NCBI GenBank assembly: GCA_025449115.1
Contig: JAHLKC010000014.1
Coordinates: 186,001 to 250,000, forward strand
From: Chytridium lagenaria
Lineage: Eukaryota > Chytridiomycota > Chytridiomycetes > Chytridiales > Chytridiaceae
Length of the DNA: 64,000 nucleotides
Direction of reading: 5' to 3'
The notes under the pieces were generated by a model. The model made no database searches and was not told where the DNA came from. It saw nothing but the letters and a program-made list of their open reading frames with translations. The position numbers and the translations under genes were made by a program. Of this stretch, positions 45,871-58,611 are shown piece by piece; the first letter of the stretch is position 1, and the number at the start of each line of letters is the position of its first letter.

Positions 45871-48149
45871 CTAAAACATCCTCTGCGGCGCCTGCGCCGT
45901 TCCTCCCTGTCCCACCTGCCCCTCCATCGGCGACGTCACCATCAACATACTCCTAAACGTCTCCACCTCCTCCGCCGAAACACCCCCTCCTCAACCTCCA
46001 TCCCCCGTCCATCAAACCGTCCACTATGCGCTCCAATCGGCGTAGGCGGATTGGATCCACCTGCAGCCTGGATCGACGCGGAAAGCGCACTCCCCCAACG
46101 ACAGTGTCTGTCGCGTCCTAGGGTACTCTTGTTGCTGCAAAATCTGTTGTCGCAATAACCCAGTGTTGACGGCATCGAACTAGACAGAGAGGAAGTGGAG
46201 GTGGAGGCGCCTCCGCCGCGTCCGAAATCGTCAAATTCGGCTTGGAACGATCGTGCCGCTGCTCCCGCCGCATTGGCGAATGCGGCCGCGGCAGAGTCAG
46301 TGTTGTTGTTAGTATTATTGTTGCTGTTGTTGTTGTTTTGGTTGTTTGTTGTTGTTGGTTGTTGTTGTTGGGTGTGCCAGAAACAGAGTTGGGAGCCGTT
46401 GATGGAGGTGTAGGTGGGATATTGGAATATGAATGCTGTTGAGGTTGACGGTATTGCATCGTGCCAAACGACGCTGAACTTGGTAGTGGCGGTGCTGCAT
46501 ATCCGAGGTCAAGATGATGGTGATTTTGCTGCAACGGAAACGCCGCAGCTTGTTGTTGTTGCTGCTGCTGCTGTTGCTGCTGCTGCTGTTGCTGCTGCTG
46601 CTGTTGATGCATATCGTAAGCGCTTGTTCAGCGGGAATCCCATGGCGCCTGTATGATGATGCTGAGAGGTTGGATTCAAGGATGCGGCACCCCCAAACGA
46701 TGCCATCGAGTTGACAGATTCCGATAACACAGACGACGTTGAGAACCTTCTATCCTGCGGTACACCTGGGATGGGGACGGGCATGGGGATACCGTTTGAC
46801 GATGAAGAGGTAGGTGCCAATGATAAGGGCGCGTTGAGGAGGTTGTTAAACATGGCTTCCTCGTTATACAATGACATGGCGGACGCGGAGGTTGAGTTTG
46901 GGTTCAAAGATCTAGAGAGTTGAGGTTGATTATGAAGGAAGGATGATGGGAAGGACGATGACGCCAACGACGATGCAAGTAACGACGAGTTCGGGTGCGA
47001 TGAGGAGAGGTGGTGTTGCTGGAATGATGAGGAAAGAGAAGGAGTTGTAGCGGGAGATGAAAGGGTGGATCCGGATGACCCATCTGGAGATGAGCATGTT
47101 GGAGTGCATGGTGCTGATGGTGCGTCATAGAATCGTCCATCCCGACAGGTGAATCGACCAATGAAGTTTTCAGATTCGGCGTCATCACAGAAACATCATC
47201 TTCATCATCGAGGTCGTCATCGGCAGGACTGCCCGGCCCGCTTTGCATCATGTTCGACGATGACGAGGAAGACGCGGTTCGGCCAAAAAACGGGGATCCG
47301 AGGGCGGCGGCGGCAGCGGCGGCAGCTAAAAGACTCGGATCCGCATCGATACTCGATCCTGCAAGACCGATACTCGCGGCAGCAGCAGCGGCGGCGGCTG
47401 AAGCTGCTGCAGCCGCCTTTGCCGCAATATACGAGCTTTCATAAAGCACGTCCTCATCCACAAGGGGTTGGTCAGGCTCAAGTGGCAAGCCAAGAATATC
47501 TCTCAATCGATTCACCTCATCCAATAGTTCCTTATTCCGATCACAAACTGTATGAAGAGCCTTGCCCTTCGCGTCTAATCTGGCCGTCATCTCGACAAGA
47601 TGGTCTAGCGTTTTAGAGACAATGACTGATTTTGAGGGTTTACGAGAATTGACGAGGGAGGGGATGGCTTGAGCAAGCTCTTGGAAACGGATGTTGAGGG
47701 ATTCACGCCGTGCGCGTTCAATCGCATTATGGTTGGCGCGCTTTTCTGAAGGATGACCTGCTCCTGTCGGACGAAGGGCCGCTGGTGGTGGATTTGATCT
47801 GATTTTTAGACGGTATTGTTAGCAAAGGCATAGTTGGTGAGAACAAAAAGGGCGCTTCATCTATGATAGCGAGAATAGCGGCAACTCACGCTCTTTGCTG
47901 GGCGGTTTCTAAGTTTTCAAGAGAAAATAAAAAAAAAAGCAAGGAAACAAGAAAAAAGAGTCCGGTTAGCATTCAAAACTCGCAATACACCAAAGAAAAA
48001 GCAACCAAAAGTATAATACACTGCTTTCACGTACTTGTCGATATTTGAAATGTGAAGACATTTTGTGTAGGCCCATAAGTGGAAGAGGTGACAGGTATTG
48101 TTCTAGTGAACATTGGAGAGGATGTCCCACTGTTTGCCGGGTTGACCAT
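45871..48149 (-). CDS. bHLH-leucine zipper transcription factor with poly-Q and poly-A tracts
   Basis: The start at 48149 (MVNPANSGTSSPMF) is spliced through two introns to SEKRANHNAIERARRESLNIRFQELAQ, a class B basic region (His5, Glu9, Arg13) that should bind CACGTG E-boxes. Helix 2 is SKSVIVSKTLDHLVEM, and a heptad-like helix (DAKGKALHTVCDRNKELLDEVNRLRDIL) continues as a zipper. C-terminal of this are Ala runs (near 47300-47420), acidic DDDLDDEDDVSV and a Gln20 tract (46543-46600), then Asn/Gln-rich sequence. The C-terminal frame EEVETFRSMLMVTSPMEGQVGQ ends at 45871; a missing G near 45980-45990 and another break near 46340 are needed. MAX/Myc-like or INO-type function cannot be separated by eye. 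Confidence 0.8.
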
Positions 48150-50295
48150 GATGATGGTGGTTGTCGTGAAACGGAATTGGGGAAACTAGTGGATGGCGGT
48201 AATTAAGTTGGGTTGGTGATGGTATAAAGTGGGTGGTTCGGTTGGCGGCATAAAAGGGTTCCGACCCTCTCTACCGCCCTCAGTGAAAGTGGTGAAGGTT
48301 GGTAGATGAGGGGTGGATGACGATGGGTGGTGAAGGTGGAGTCGGTGATGACTTGAGACGGCGAGATGGAAGGTGAGAGGGGATGGAGGGAATGACGGGA
48401 GAGGAGAGGCAAAGAGGAGTTGCTTCTTCTTGGCTCCTTTTGGTAATAAGAAAAACGCTATCAGCTACAGAAATACAAAAATTTTAATAAAATTTTTAAA
48501 TTCTAAAATAAAATATTTCAAGATAATAATTTATTAAAAAATAATCAAAATAAATAATAAAAAGAGATCCGACAAAAAAAAGGGTCGATGGCCAATTGCC
48601 CCGAAAACGAGACATTTCTGTTGAGGCGCGCGCGCACAAGAATAGAGACACGAAAGTCACCTGTATACCCACCTCATTTACTGTATGCAGCTTCGAGGGA
48701 AGGAATACTAATTAATAATAGCAATGGTGTTTTATTCACGCGTAACGTTCATTTACAGGTTATCCATGGCAGCTGAAGATACAAAAGGTATTATCCGTTA
48801 ATTAATGGAAAGGGTTTTGTAACGCAAATACGGCTCTCAAACAGTCAATGATCTCCACGCATCATCCGTCACGCCTCTATGGCTTTTTTTTGAATTGAAG
48901 GAATGAGATAGAAGTAGTTGGATAACGGTCACAGGATCATAAAACGTTTTTTATTCAAAAAACCTACCAATGTAAGATATAGTCCAGAAGGCGCCACTCT
49001 AACAGACCTTATAACCAAAACAACGTGAAGTTATGGTATCGTTATAGATTCAATGGCAAATGGTGAAAATACTCACTAGACGTGAGACTGGTAAACCGTT
49101 GTAACTCGCTGGTCGTCAATGCAATTGACTGAAAGCACCTTCAATGCTATTCCGTCAGCGGTGAGGCATCTTCCGCTGGCCGAAGACTCCACTCTGATAA
49201 ATATTTAGCCAAGAAATAGCGTTAGTGGCACCTGGAACATTTGTCGGCGTCATTGTCGCCCTGATGGTACGTCGTATAGTCAACGTCACGGAGGTTGGAA
49301 TCGGTGATAAAGCTCGCAAAGACGGGGAAGGGGACCGGAGATTAGACGGACGTAAAAACTGACGTCGGCGATGAATTCTACTTTCGGAACGAATGACCGC
49401 ACATGCAACATTGATGAAAACAGCCGTGGCCTTGCTATTTGGTGTGCTTGTCATTGTACCATCCTCCGACCCCTCTTAGATGATTGCGGGTTTAAAATGT
49501 GTTGATTTATTTTGGTTTATACAGGTTGTCACCGTATTATTTTTGTGAAAGTACGGGTGTGTTATAAAAAAACTTGCCTAAATGCACTCCATTGTTTTCC
49601 GGCCGAAGTATGGACAAGCTCGTATCTCGGACGTAATTGTGAACAGAACTCAGAAACTCAGAGGCTTTGGAGTGTAGACGGATTTTAAGCAGATTAAATT
49701 CTAATGAAAGAAAGAGTGGCTGCATTTTTAAGGCTATCTATTCATGTGCAATCTAGTGTCTTGGCGTACACATACCGTGATGATGCCACACTGAGCATAA
49801 AGCGGAAGTCTGAGCATCAGAAGTCCCGGCATCATTACTAAAACAAACAAGGCAGTTTAGGACTACCAACTTTTAGAGAAGATGCTGCATGGAACTTTCC
49901 CAGGTCGGGTTTGTAAATGATAATGACCACACCTTTCCTCATAGCTCCAGCTGGTGGGACACGAGCTAGATTCCTGGTCACGGTTTTGCTAAAGCCAGAG
50001 TTGAGTCAAATGTATGTTATCACGTCTCAAGCTTCTACAGTTTAGTCACGGAGGCAATTTCAAGTTTGCAGGAGTTAAAACAAACAAAGCCTCATGCAGC
50101 AAAACCTTCTGCAAACCATTGCTCTATCATCGATTAATACCATCAGAACTGTTTCGAATCATTTGTTTTCAAGCCTTCTTTCTGCTCGTGTTCTGAACGA
50201 AGGGTGCAGGCTTGGAAGAGTTACAAGACTGTGATGAGAAAGTTCCTTATACATAACTAAATGATCCTCCACAACAGAGCATCTCATCAAAAGGC
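48150..50295. other. Large region without a recognised gene
   Basis: About 2.1 kb between the bHLH start and the LACTB2-like gene. 48475-48560 is very AT-rich. One minus-strand frame (49155-49454) starts MTSTPNSKATAVFINVACAVI, is Arg-rich and ends GVFGQRKMPHR; it could be a small protein, but no family was recognised and its neighbours give no support. The remainder shows nothing I can name. Confidence 0.35.
49155..49454 (-). CDS. Small basic ORF, unknown, doubtful
   Basis: 99 codons with a Ser/Thr/Arg-rich middle (RRRQFLRPSNLRSPSPSLRAL) and a less biased end (GATNAISWLNIYQSGVFGQRK). No introns needed. No recognised family. It may be a chance frame in an otherwise empty interval. Confidence 0.2.
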   Translation of the reverse strand: MTSTPNSKATAVFINVACAVIRSESRIHRRRQFLRPSNLRSPSPSLRALSPIPTSVTLTIRRTIRATMTPTNVPGATNAISWLNIYQSGVFGQRKMPHR

Positions 50296-50439
50296 ATGGC
50301 TAAACTTGACAAATTCCAACTTTGTGCATGCCATCTTAACCGTCTCACTGTCCTTTTTCGCTTCACCATCAAACGACCTCGCACAGTGTTTGCACGGATC
50401 AAAAAACTTTGGGGTGGGAAGCGTCTTGGGTTGAACAAA

Positions 50440-51726
50440 ATGGAGGCACTTGTTGAGTTGAAGGATGTGGAGAAGTTGAGTAGCAGGGTGACGGGTGAGC
50501 ATTTCCATCCTTCTCAGAAACTCCCTTCAAAGAACTCGCTTTCCTTTCAACCTTATGTTTGTGTTGTGATCCATGTCGTCCATGTGATCTTTTTACCAAC
50601 TTTCTTCTCTACAGTCATTCGCGGTCAGAATCCTGGAAAAATGACGCTTCAAGGGTACTCCTCCACCCTCCTCTTCCTGTTTTTTTCCTAACACCTTTGT
50701 TTTTATACATAGAACCAACACATACCTCGTCGGAACCGGCCGTCGGCGTCTTCTCATCGGTACCCATTCATCCCCGGCTTCCACTCGCTTTGCTAAATTA
50801 CATTTTAGATACGGGTGAAGGCGTCCCCACCTACACCCCACTTCTCCAAAAAGTTCTTGCCGACGAACAAGCCATCATCACCGACATCATCCTCACACAT
50901 CGACATCACGGTACCCTAAATTCCCGCCCACCTTCCTGCATCTAATGTTGGGTTATTAGATCACATCAACGGTATCCCACAAGTACAGGGTGTCACGCCA
51001 ACCCCCATCACCCTGTGGAAACGATTAACCGAACGCGACGTTGACCCACCGTACGAGTATACCGATATCAAAGATGGCAAAGAGTTTTGCGTGGAAGGCG
51101 CGACACTGAAAACGTTGTATACACCGGGACATTGTGATGATCATGTTGTAGCGTATCTTGTGGAAGACAATGTGTTGTTTTCAGGCGATGAAGTCTTGGG
51201 TCAAGGTAAACACACCCTTACCGCTTGCATTGAATTTTACCAAGGCACAACCGTCTTTGAATCTCTTAAACTTTACCTCACCTCCCTTCAACGCACTCTT
51301 GACGCTTTCCCGTCCTTGTCAACCATATACCCTGCGCATGGCCCCGTGTTGCAGAACGGAGATGACGTGATCAAAGGGTATATAAAACATCGACTTGAGA
51401 GGGAGGAGCAGATTATTGAGGCGTTGGAAGAAGGGGTTGGGAGTGCAATGGATGTCGTCAAGAGGGTGTATAAAGGGTATCCCGAGGCTTTGTGGCCGTT
51501 TGCAGAGTACGGGTGAGTCGCAGAGGCGTTTATTATTTAGTTGTTTCTTCATTATGTGAAGTTCTTTGCTTTTTAAATTATTAATGCGTCTCGTTTCTTT
51601 CCGCTTTTTAGTGTTCGTCAACATTTGGAGAAATTGGTGGAGGATGGGAGAGTTGTCGGAGTGGAGTTGAATGGGGAGGAGGGGTGGATGACAACCACGA
51701 AGAAGAAAGAGAAGGAGCATTTATGA
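50440..51726 (+). CDS. LACTB2-like metallo-beta-lactamase-fold hydrolase/endoribonuclease
   Basis: Exons: 50440-50494, 50615-50654, 50713-50759, 50809-50910, 50960-51205, 51245-51512, 51612-51726. All metal ligands are present: THRHHDHINGI (HxHxDH, split by an intron), TPGHCDDHV, FSGDEVLGQG and YPAHGPV. NPGKMTLQGTNTYLVGTG and RLLIDTGEG start the fold; the C-terminal winged part has HRLEREEQIIEALEEG and VRQHLEKLVEDGRV. Human LACTB2 is a mitochondrial single-strand RNA endonuclease. The frame is open upstream to an ATG at 50296 whose 48 extra codons are Arg/Lys-rich and nearly acid-free, so a mitochondrial presequence is possible; I took the ATG nearest the domain. Confidence 0.9.
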
Positions 51727-51933
51727 GTTTTGCCACTTCTTCATTTTCAGCACACAGTTCCTACTTTCACGCTTCGAACAAATTGCTGATATTGATCAAT
51801 ACATACATATGTATTTTCCGTCATAAAAAGGCTTTTGCATATTGCAAAAATGCGCACTGATATAGAATATTATAACATACAAAAAAGGGAGAAGGCCGGG
51901 GAAAAACAAACAAAACAAAAAAACAAGTCCCCA

Positions 51934-54323
51934 TTAATCAAACTCATTCCCAATAAGCTTAATCGTCTCCCCCGCCGCATTGAGATGCTCCTTACACAAC
52001 ACAAACTGAGTCAACCGATAACACCCATAAACTCTAACCTTGCTCAAAAACGGTGTCTTCTTCATAAGCATTTCCAACAAATCCTCATCCACACTCCTCA
52101 CCCAACTCACATCCACCTCCCTCAATCTCGGCAACCCACCGTCAAACGCGCATTTTAATGAATACTCTGTAAAGTAATCCAGACCGTTGATGTCGAGGTG
52201 TTCAAGGGTGGAACCGTGCAGAGAGATGATGGACGTCAGGGATCCGTCTTTCAGGTTGACTATACGCCCAATGTCGAGATGACGAAGACCGGGACGCGAT
52301 TGGAAGACGTTCATAAATTGAATCATGCCTTCGTCAGAGAGGCTTTCGTTGGCCCGGAGCATAAGCTTTTCGAGATTGGTGCAATTGGGAGCGATGCCTT
52401 CAATCAATACCTTATCCTCCATATTCAGAAACCTACCAGCCTCGTTAATAATCAAACTTATTAACTCAAACTCCAGAAAAACACTCACCCATTTAGCCCC
52501 AACACCTTCAACCCCGCTCCAACACCCTTCAAAACCTCAATTATAGATTCATCCTTCACATCCCCTAAATCATCCAACACAAACGCCTCTAACTTTTTCA
52601 AAGCCCCTAGCCCCGTGACCCCCTCATCGTTGATAGACTCGCACAGCGTCAGATTCAAAGACTTTAGATTCTGGCACTCCTTAGCCAATGTTTCTATCGC
52701 AGACGTGCTGAGTTTGGCCGCGTTCTCGAAAAACAGTTCCTCGAGTTTCAGTCCAAGACTCGAAAACAGCATCGTCCAGGCGGTGTCGGAAACGAGGAAA
52801 GGGCCTTTTAGAGTTAAACTTGTAAGTTGAGTGCAAGTGGATGTGAGGGAGTTTACGACGAGATCTGGTAATAGTTAGGTATCTTGGGCGTATAAAGAAC
52901 GAGTACCTGTCATTTGACCGCAGTCGGAGAGGTTTAAAGTCCTCAGATTGAAACTCATCAATACGACTTCGTTGAGATGGCCCTCGTTGAGACCTACAAC
53001 TTCTAAGAATGAAAAATACATTAAAATAACCTACGCGCGCAGTCGAAAAGTTCAATTCTCTCCTCCTTTGGACCAATAAATAAGCGAAATGTATTTTTGT
53101 CGATAAGACGGAGTCTGCTCAGAATCATAGCAATACCTATAGAGACTGTTAGAAAAGAAGGTAGGGATTTACGACTTACGTTTCTTAACGCTATAAGGAA
53201 TGTCTCCAAACTTTATATATATCAAGAAATGTGAATTAGAAAGAAAATGAGAAATAATGGATATTTCTTCATCGTTTAAAACTTACGTCGTCTACGCATT
53301 CGATATTTTCTGCTAAAGCCTAGAAAAGGGTGTCATTATTACCATCCCTCTCATTTTTAACTGCTTTACCTTAATACACAAATCACGTAGTGATATCACG
53401 GAGCGATTCGTCTCAGCATCTCCCTGTACCTTAGCCTTCCGTCTCTTGATCGCCGAAACATTCTTCACCTTTTTCCCATCCATTGGGATTTCAAGCAAGC
53501 AACACACATCACTGAATCCTCTTCCGGTACAAACTTTCTCAAGCATCGATTACAAAACCGTATAGCACTCGATTCATCGCCCCCAAAAATACGCTGCTGC
53601 GGCTCCTTTACCTCTCCCTGTTTCCGCTTCGAAAATGACGATCTAGGTGCAATGCGATCGTTGGTAAAAACCACCAAGCCCGTTCTGACCATCACCATCA
53701 CTCTCACTTTCCGACGACTCCTCCTTTTTCCCTTTCCCTTTTCCCTTCGCCTTCCCCTTCCCTTTCGCCTTCTCTTTTGCTTCCGCCTTCTCCTGTGCCT
53801 TTGTTTTCTTCTTCCCCACATCCACCTTCTTCCTCTTCGCTTCGGGCTCGGCCTCTGCATCCACCCCCCTCTTTCACCGCTCTCCCTCCCACCTCTGCCC
53901 TTGAAGCACTTCCAGGTCGGTGTCCCTCATCCTTCTCTTCCGCCGCCTCCTCGTTCTCATTGGCGGTGGATGTGGTGGGTTGCTCAGTTTCTCCTCCTTC
54001 CGCTGCCTCCGCAGTCTCGGCTTGAGTGCCTGGTTGCGCATACACACGGCCAGAGTATGGGTGATGCCTTGGCGCTCTAATACCTCTTTCTCTCAGGAAA
54101 CTGTGTTGTTTTTTGAAAAGATCATGTTCCAGCAAAAACAACGTCAATGATCAACCCTTTATAACATATGGGGAAACATAAAAGACTCCAATGACAACCT
54201 TGAAAGCGCCGATGTTGGGCCTCTGACATCAGAATCTACTGCATTTCTCCCTCGTCTCCCTCGTGTGGTAGTGGAAGCAGTCGGAGCGGGTGTCGATGCT
54301 GGAGGTGTGGTTGAGTCAGCCAT
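51934..54323 (-). CDS. RAD7: Nucleotide excision repair protein RAD7 (zinc finger + LRR)
   Basis: RAD7 with RAD16 forms the global-genome damage recognition complex and a Cul3/elongin-type ubiquitin ligase. The N-terminus after splicing reads RGPTSALSSFLRERGIRA, the RAD7 signature. A very Lys/Glu-rich stretch (about 53690-53860) precedes RFCNRCLRKFVPEEDSVMCVACL, a CX2C...CX2C finger. C-terminal leucine-rich repeats include LRTLNLSDCGQMT, LKSLNLTLCESINDEGVTGL, LRHLDIGRIVNLKDGS and LREVDVSWVRSVDEDLLE. Several introns of 40-60 nt. The start is at 54323 (MADSTTPPASTPAP). The upstream neighbour on the same strand, SMYD, ends only 70 bp away. Confidence 0.9.
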
Positions 54324-54393
54324 GAAAGGGAAACTGGCAAAGATTTGCTTGGAAAACCCGTTTTCTCGGACAATGACAAGCACCCGAAAGAAC

Positions 54394-55851
54394 TCAGAAT
54401 TCAGATCGGCCGTGTGAAAACAACGTCACTTCGTGAAGCTTCTCCTTTGCCTGCCGTGTTAGGTCGTGATCCAATCCATGTGACGCTTCGAGAGCCGCCA
54501 CGGACTTTCGTAGTGTCGATATGGAGGCTTCCGTGGGCATCGGTTCGAGGAGGAATGCGATCTTGGCGGTGGCGAAGAGCTGGATACCTAATTGAGGGTG
54601 ACCCTCTGGGAAGAGTTCATGGATAAGGACGCAGATATCCTCGCTTATTTTCCGTGCAAGAAACCAATCTTGCTGTGCGAGAAGTACATCGAAGAAGGCG
54701 CGCTTGAATCGAAGCATCGGGATGGATATCTTTGGGAGTTTGGTTTCGAGGATTTTGTAGAGCTTCGCAAATTCCGTGAAACTCGTAGAGTTTGAGGCGA
54801 TAAGGGTTTCAATGGTGGTATCAAGCTCTGGAGTTTTACACATGTTAGACGGCATGTTCGAAAACTACAAGTATTAACTACCTTGCACATTCGCTAAAGA
54901 TATAGAGTTTTCCTGTTTAAGGCAAAGTTGGCAACTGCAGACGAAAAAAAATCGTGACTGTAGCTCTTGTTGGCGTGCTTCTCGACTACTCGCGAGATCG
55001 ATGTAACTTGTTGTAAGCTAAATAAAGCATTTAATTAGAATGATACTTTATATAAACACACCTCTTCATCAGATTGTATTTCCCTAATAGATCTCAAGTA
55101 AGCCCTACTTCCCTTGAACGTAATCGCGCAGTTGGGCCAACATGAGTGGTTAAAAATCGCAAGCTTTGGAAACATCCCAACACCTGAATGGTCTTAAGTA
55201 GTGACACCAATGAAGATTTACTAACCGAGATTAACCAGCTCCCCGTCACAAACAGATATAGAGTTGCAGCTTATCTAGTAATCCTGCTTTCAGACATAGA
55301 TAATCCGCTTCCTCTTACCCTGCAAAGGAGTTCAATCATGTCACTGGAGCTGATGGTCAAATCATTTTTTAGTAACGAACCAAGGAACATCGTCATTTGC
55401 CCAAAAGCCTCCACCGCCTCAGGGTTAAAAGTGTTTCCGATGTGAAAGAAGTCGAAGAATAGCACTGTACTGGAAGGTTATGATAAATGTTACTTTGGTC
55501 CTAAAAGGTACTTCCACAAACATCATCTTTTTTGTTTGCATGCAGCATCACAAGACGCAGTGCTAATCGTACAAAAGTGGGTATGGTTTTTTGTGCGGTT
55601 TTCAGATGCTTGCATTCGTGTTTGTGAAGAGACCAGTCTTTTCGTTGGCACGCATGAGAACAGTAGAAGACTTTGGTGCATTGGGAACATCGACTTGTAG
55701 ATTGTCCAAAACAAAACAGTGCATCTCTCGGACAGTGATTTAGTATCAACGACTGCAGCAAGTGGGTCTTCCTCCATGAGCAGGACGCCCGCTTTTATTC
55801 AGATGTCGCATAATATCCTCGTCCACAATTACCAACACGCTCCTCAAACAT
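54394..55851 (-). CDS. SET and MYND domain protein (SMYD-type lysine methyltransferase)
   Basis: The N-terminal SET part starts MFEERVGNCGRGYYATSE then IKAGVLLMEEDPLAAVV. The MYND finger follows: CTVCFG, RCSQCTKVFYCSHACQRKDW, HKHEC. The catalytic SET motif is FNHSCWPNCAITF (about 55131-55160), and the post-SET Cys cluster is FVCSCQLCL. The C-terminus is the TPR-like region (LFPEGHPQLGIQLFATAKIAFLLEP). Single-base breaks at about 55793 (missing A) and 55711-55714 (extra T) were bridged. The order SET-MYND-SET-postSET-TPR is that of SMYD1-3. The start codon is 21 bp downstream of the corrected PRP28 stop on the same strand. Confidence 0.85.
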
Positions 55852-55872
55852 CACTACTGAATACGCTTTGTA

Positions 55873-58563
55873 TTACACAATATTTTTTCTCATTGCGGCT
55901 TCATGGTTTTGCCAATTCGTTGGGGATCTTTGAACCTGGGCTCTTCGTGAGCACTTGCTTCAGGTCATAAAAGACTTCAGAATCTGTACTTGATAGGAAC
56001 GTGATGGCAGTACCCTTCAAACCCGCACGACCAGTACGTCCGATACGATGCGTGTAGTCTAAAATACGATTCAGAAAACACCGGAAAAACACAATTGTAC
56101 CTTCAATATTCTTGGCCATGTCATAATTCAACACAAGAGAGACATTCTTAATATCAATACCACGACCAGCTACGTCAGTCGCTATCAAAATGTCCTTTGT
56201 TCCAGTTTTTAAAGCAGCAAGAGCTGCTTCACGTTGTTCTTGAGATTTGCCACCGTGAAGTGTCGTGGATTTGTGCTAAAAGGCACGCGTTAATGAAAGT
56301 GACTAGAAAAGAATAGCAACTTACCCCAAGCCTTTCGAGCGCTTTTTGATAAAACGTCGCAACCACGTTTCTGGTTGACGAAAATGATGATAGGCGCGGG
56401 GAAGTCTCCTTGGTTGAGAATCTCCAGCAACCTATTCCTCTTTTTGCCTTCATCACTAATCATCTCGACACGTTGCTCAATTCTTCCGACAACTTGTCCT
56501 GCCGTACCAATAGTTACAAACGATAGGTCGTCGAAGATATTTCTTTGGCAAGCCTTTCAACTGCAGCAGGCATAGTGGCTGAAAACATGACTGTTTTGAC
56601 GGAATCGTCGTAACTGTAGGTCACCAGATCCTATTATTTGCATGGCACTCTCGTCTTCCTCTTCGCCCTCAGGCTTGACATTGGAAACCGGAAGTGCATC
56701 AAGGATGTAATTTACATCGGTTTCGAAGCCCATATCGATCATACGATCAGCTTCATCCATGAACCACGTAAGCACATTGACTTAAACCATAATCCGACGA
56801 TCCAGGAAATCCTTCAACCGACCAGGTGTAGCAATAATGATATGCGCACCATATCGCATATTAAAAGTCTGCTCTTCCGTAGAGTGTCCACCGACAATAG
56901 AAACGCAAATGAAGTCCATGCCTTTGCAAACTTTACCGTTTCCTGCTCAATTTGTTGTGCCAGTTCACGTGTGGGTGCCAGGATAAGTGCATAAGGCCAT
57001 TAAGGCGATTCTCGTCGTAAAAGCTGGTAACTCGGAGATATATACCAACATGGGAATAACAAGGAAGCAGTCTTTCCGGAACCTATACTCGTCAGATTCT
57101 CTATAGTTGCTTTCAATACCTGTTTCTGCAATACCGATAATATCGCGATTTTGCAAACCGATAGGAATAGCTTGTCTTTGAATCGGCGTCGGCTCTTTGT
57201 ATCCGACATCTGAAATAACTTGCAGAATTTTTGGAGGAATGCCAGATTCGCTCCAAGAACGGAGAGGGTTTGGTGCGTGTCCTCCTTTTGTCGCAATATT
57301 GAAATCTTCCTTGAAAATGCGCCAATCTCTCTCTTTCATCTGGTCCAAAGGCTTCTCTGACCAGTGTCGGTCGTCCCAGTTCACCTTTGGTTCGTTCTCC
57401 TCACCGCGATCGAGCAAGCTAGCTGCCCTCTGATTCTTGGATAATTGCTCCCTTATGTCAATACCTGCAAACGTCCCACGGCCACCTAACAGACGTGCTT
57501 CCTGGCGAAAGTTATAAAGAGGATTGATATCTCTAGAGGTATCTTCATCTGCAGCCCAATCGAAAACAAACTTTTTTTCGTTCATTCTTCGAATTTTACG
57601 CTTCTTTCGTTCACCACCCATAAAGCGTTCCTTAAAAAATTAGTGTCATCCCATGAAACCGTGTACTCTTATGGCTTGAAGCTCCTTATCACCCATGTCA
57701 ATGTCGTCACTGTCACTCTCCTCTTCCTTCTTTTTTGCAGCTGAGGCGGAGGTGCTCTTTCATGGCGACGATAAGAATCTGACCTGTCACGGGTGTGGTA
57801 ATCGCCTCGTCCATCGAAGTAACCTGTGAATTATTAATGGCTTTAACTATCATTTTCTTACCGTTATCTGTGGTAATTGCTCTATGTTCTTCCTGCCGTT
57901 CTTTCCTTTCCGTCTCTTCCTTTGCCTTCTTCTCCTCAATCTCCTTCATCCGTCGTTCCAGAGCCAGTTTTGCTCGCTCCTCCTTCGATAAAAATACGGG
58001 CTAAATAGAGTTAGCAACGAGGAACAGACCACCGATGCAAACCTTGTCAGCCGCCTTCTTTTCCTCAGTCTTCTTAGCAAGAATCTCATGAATCGACAAA
58101 GGCGTCTTCTTTGGGGCTTCCATCTCCACCTCCTTTTCTTTCTCCAACGTTCCCTTCAGAATTTGTTCCGACCTCACTTTCGTTCGTTCTGCAAGCTTCT
58201 GAATCTCATCCAAACCTCCAGGCTGCTGGTCTCTTGTCCGGCCGCCAGTGTCACGCCGAGGTGGCGGGCCTCTATCTCTACGAGGATCCTGATCTCTATT
58301 TCTGTCGAATCCTCGGCTCCGGTCCGGCATCCCTCTGTCTCCTCCTCTAAAGTTGTCCCTATCCCGAAAGCTGCGGCCTTGGTCAAAGTCTCTGGGCCTC
58401 TCTCTTGACCTTTCCCTCTCTCTGTCCCCGCCCCTATCACCAGCCCTATCACCACCCCTTTCACTACCCTGTCTCTATCCCAATCTCTACCTCCCCTATC
58501 CCTGTCCCGGTCTCTAAATTCCCCACCTCGTTCGCGTGGTCTGTCGTCGTTTCGACCGAACAT
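55873..58563 (-). CDS. PRP28: DEAD-box pre-mRNA splicing helicase PRP28 (DDX23)
   Basis: PRP28 displaces U1 snRNP from the 5' splice site during tri-snRNP joining. An Arg/Asp/Gly-rich N-terminus ([16 protein letters not shown]) resembles the RS-type region of DDX23. Then [19 protein letters not shown], the linker [21 protein letters not shown] motif [17 protein letters not shown], motif [23 protein letters not shown], motif [33 protein letters not shown] and [10 protein letters not shown]. Breaks at about 56600 (SAT region) and 55916 were bridged; the second restores the conserved end ELANHEAA and a stop at 55873. ATG at 58561-58563. Spliceosomal introns are abundant in this window, in line with a complex spliceosome. 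Confidence 0.93.
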
Positions 58564-58611
58564 TTTCGAATCAGTTTTCCAAAAGCGAAAAATATTTATA
58601 ATTGATCGAAC

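Noticed and set aside
46118..46612. Thr-rich C-terminal reading of the bHLH gene
   Set aside because: It is a frame-shifted reading of CAA/AAC repeats. The alternative frame gives a less biased sequence that continues to a sensible C-terminus.
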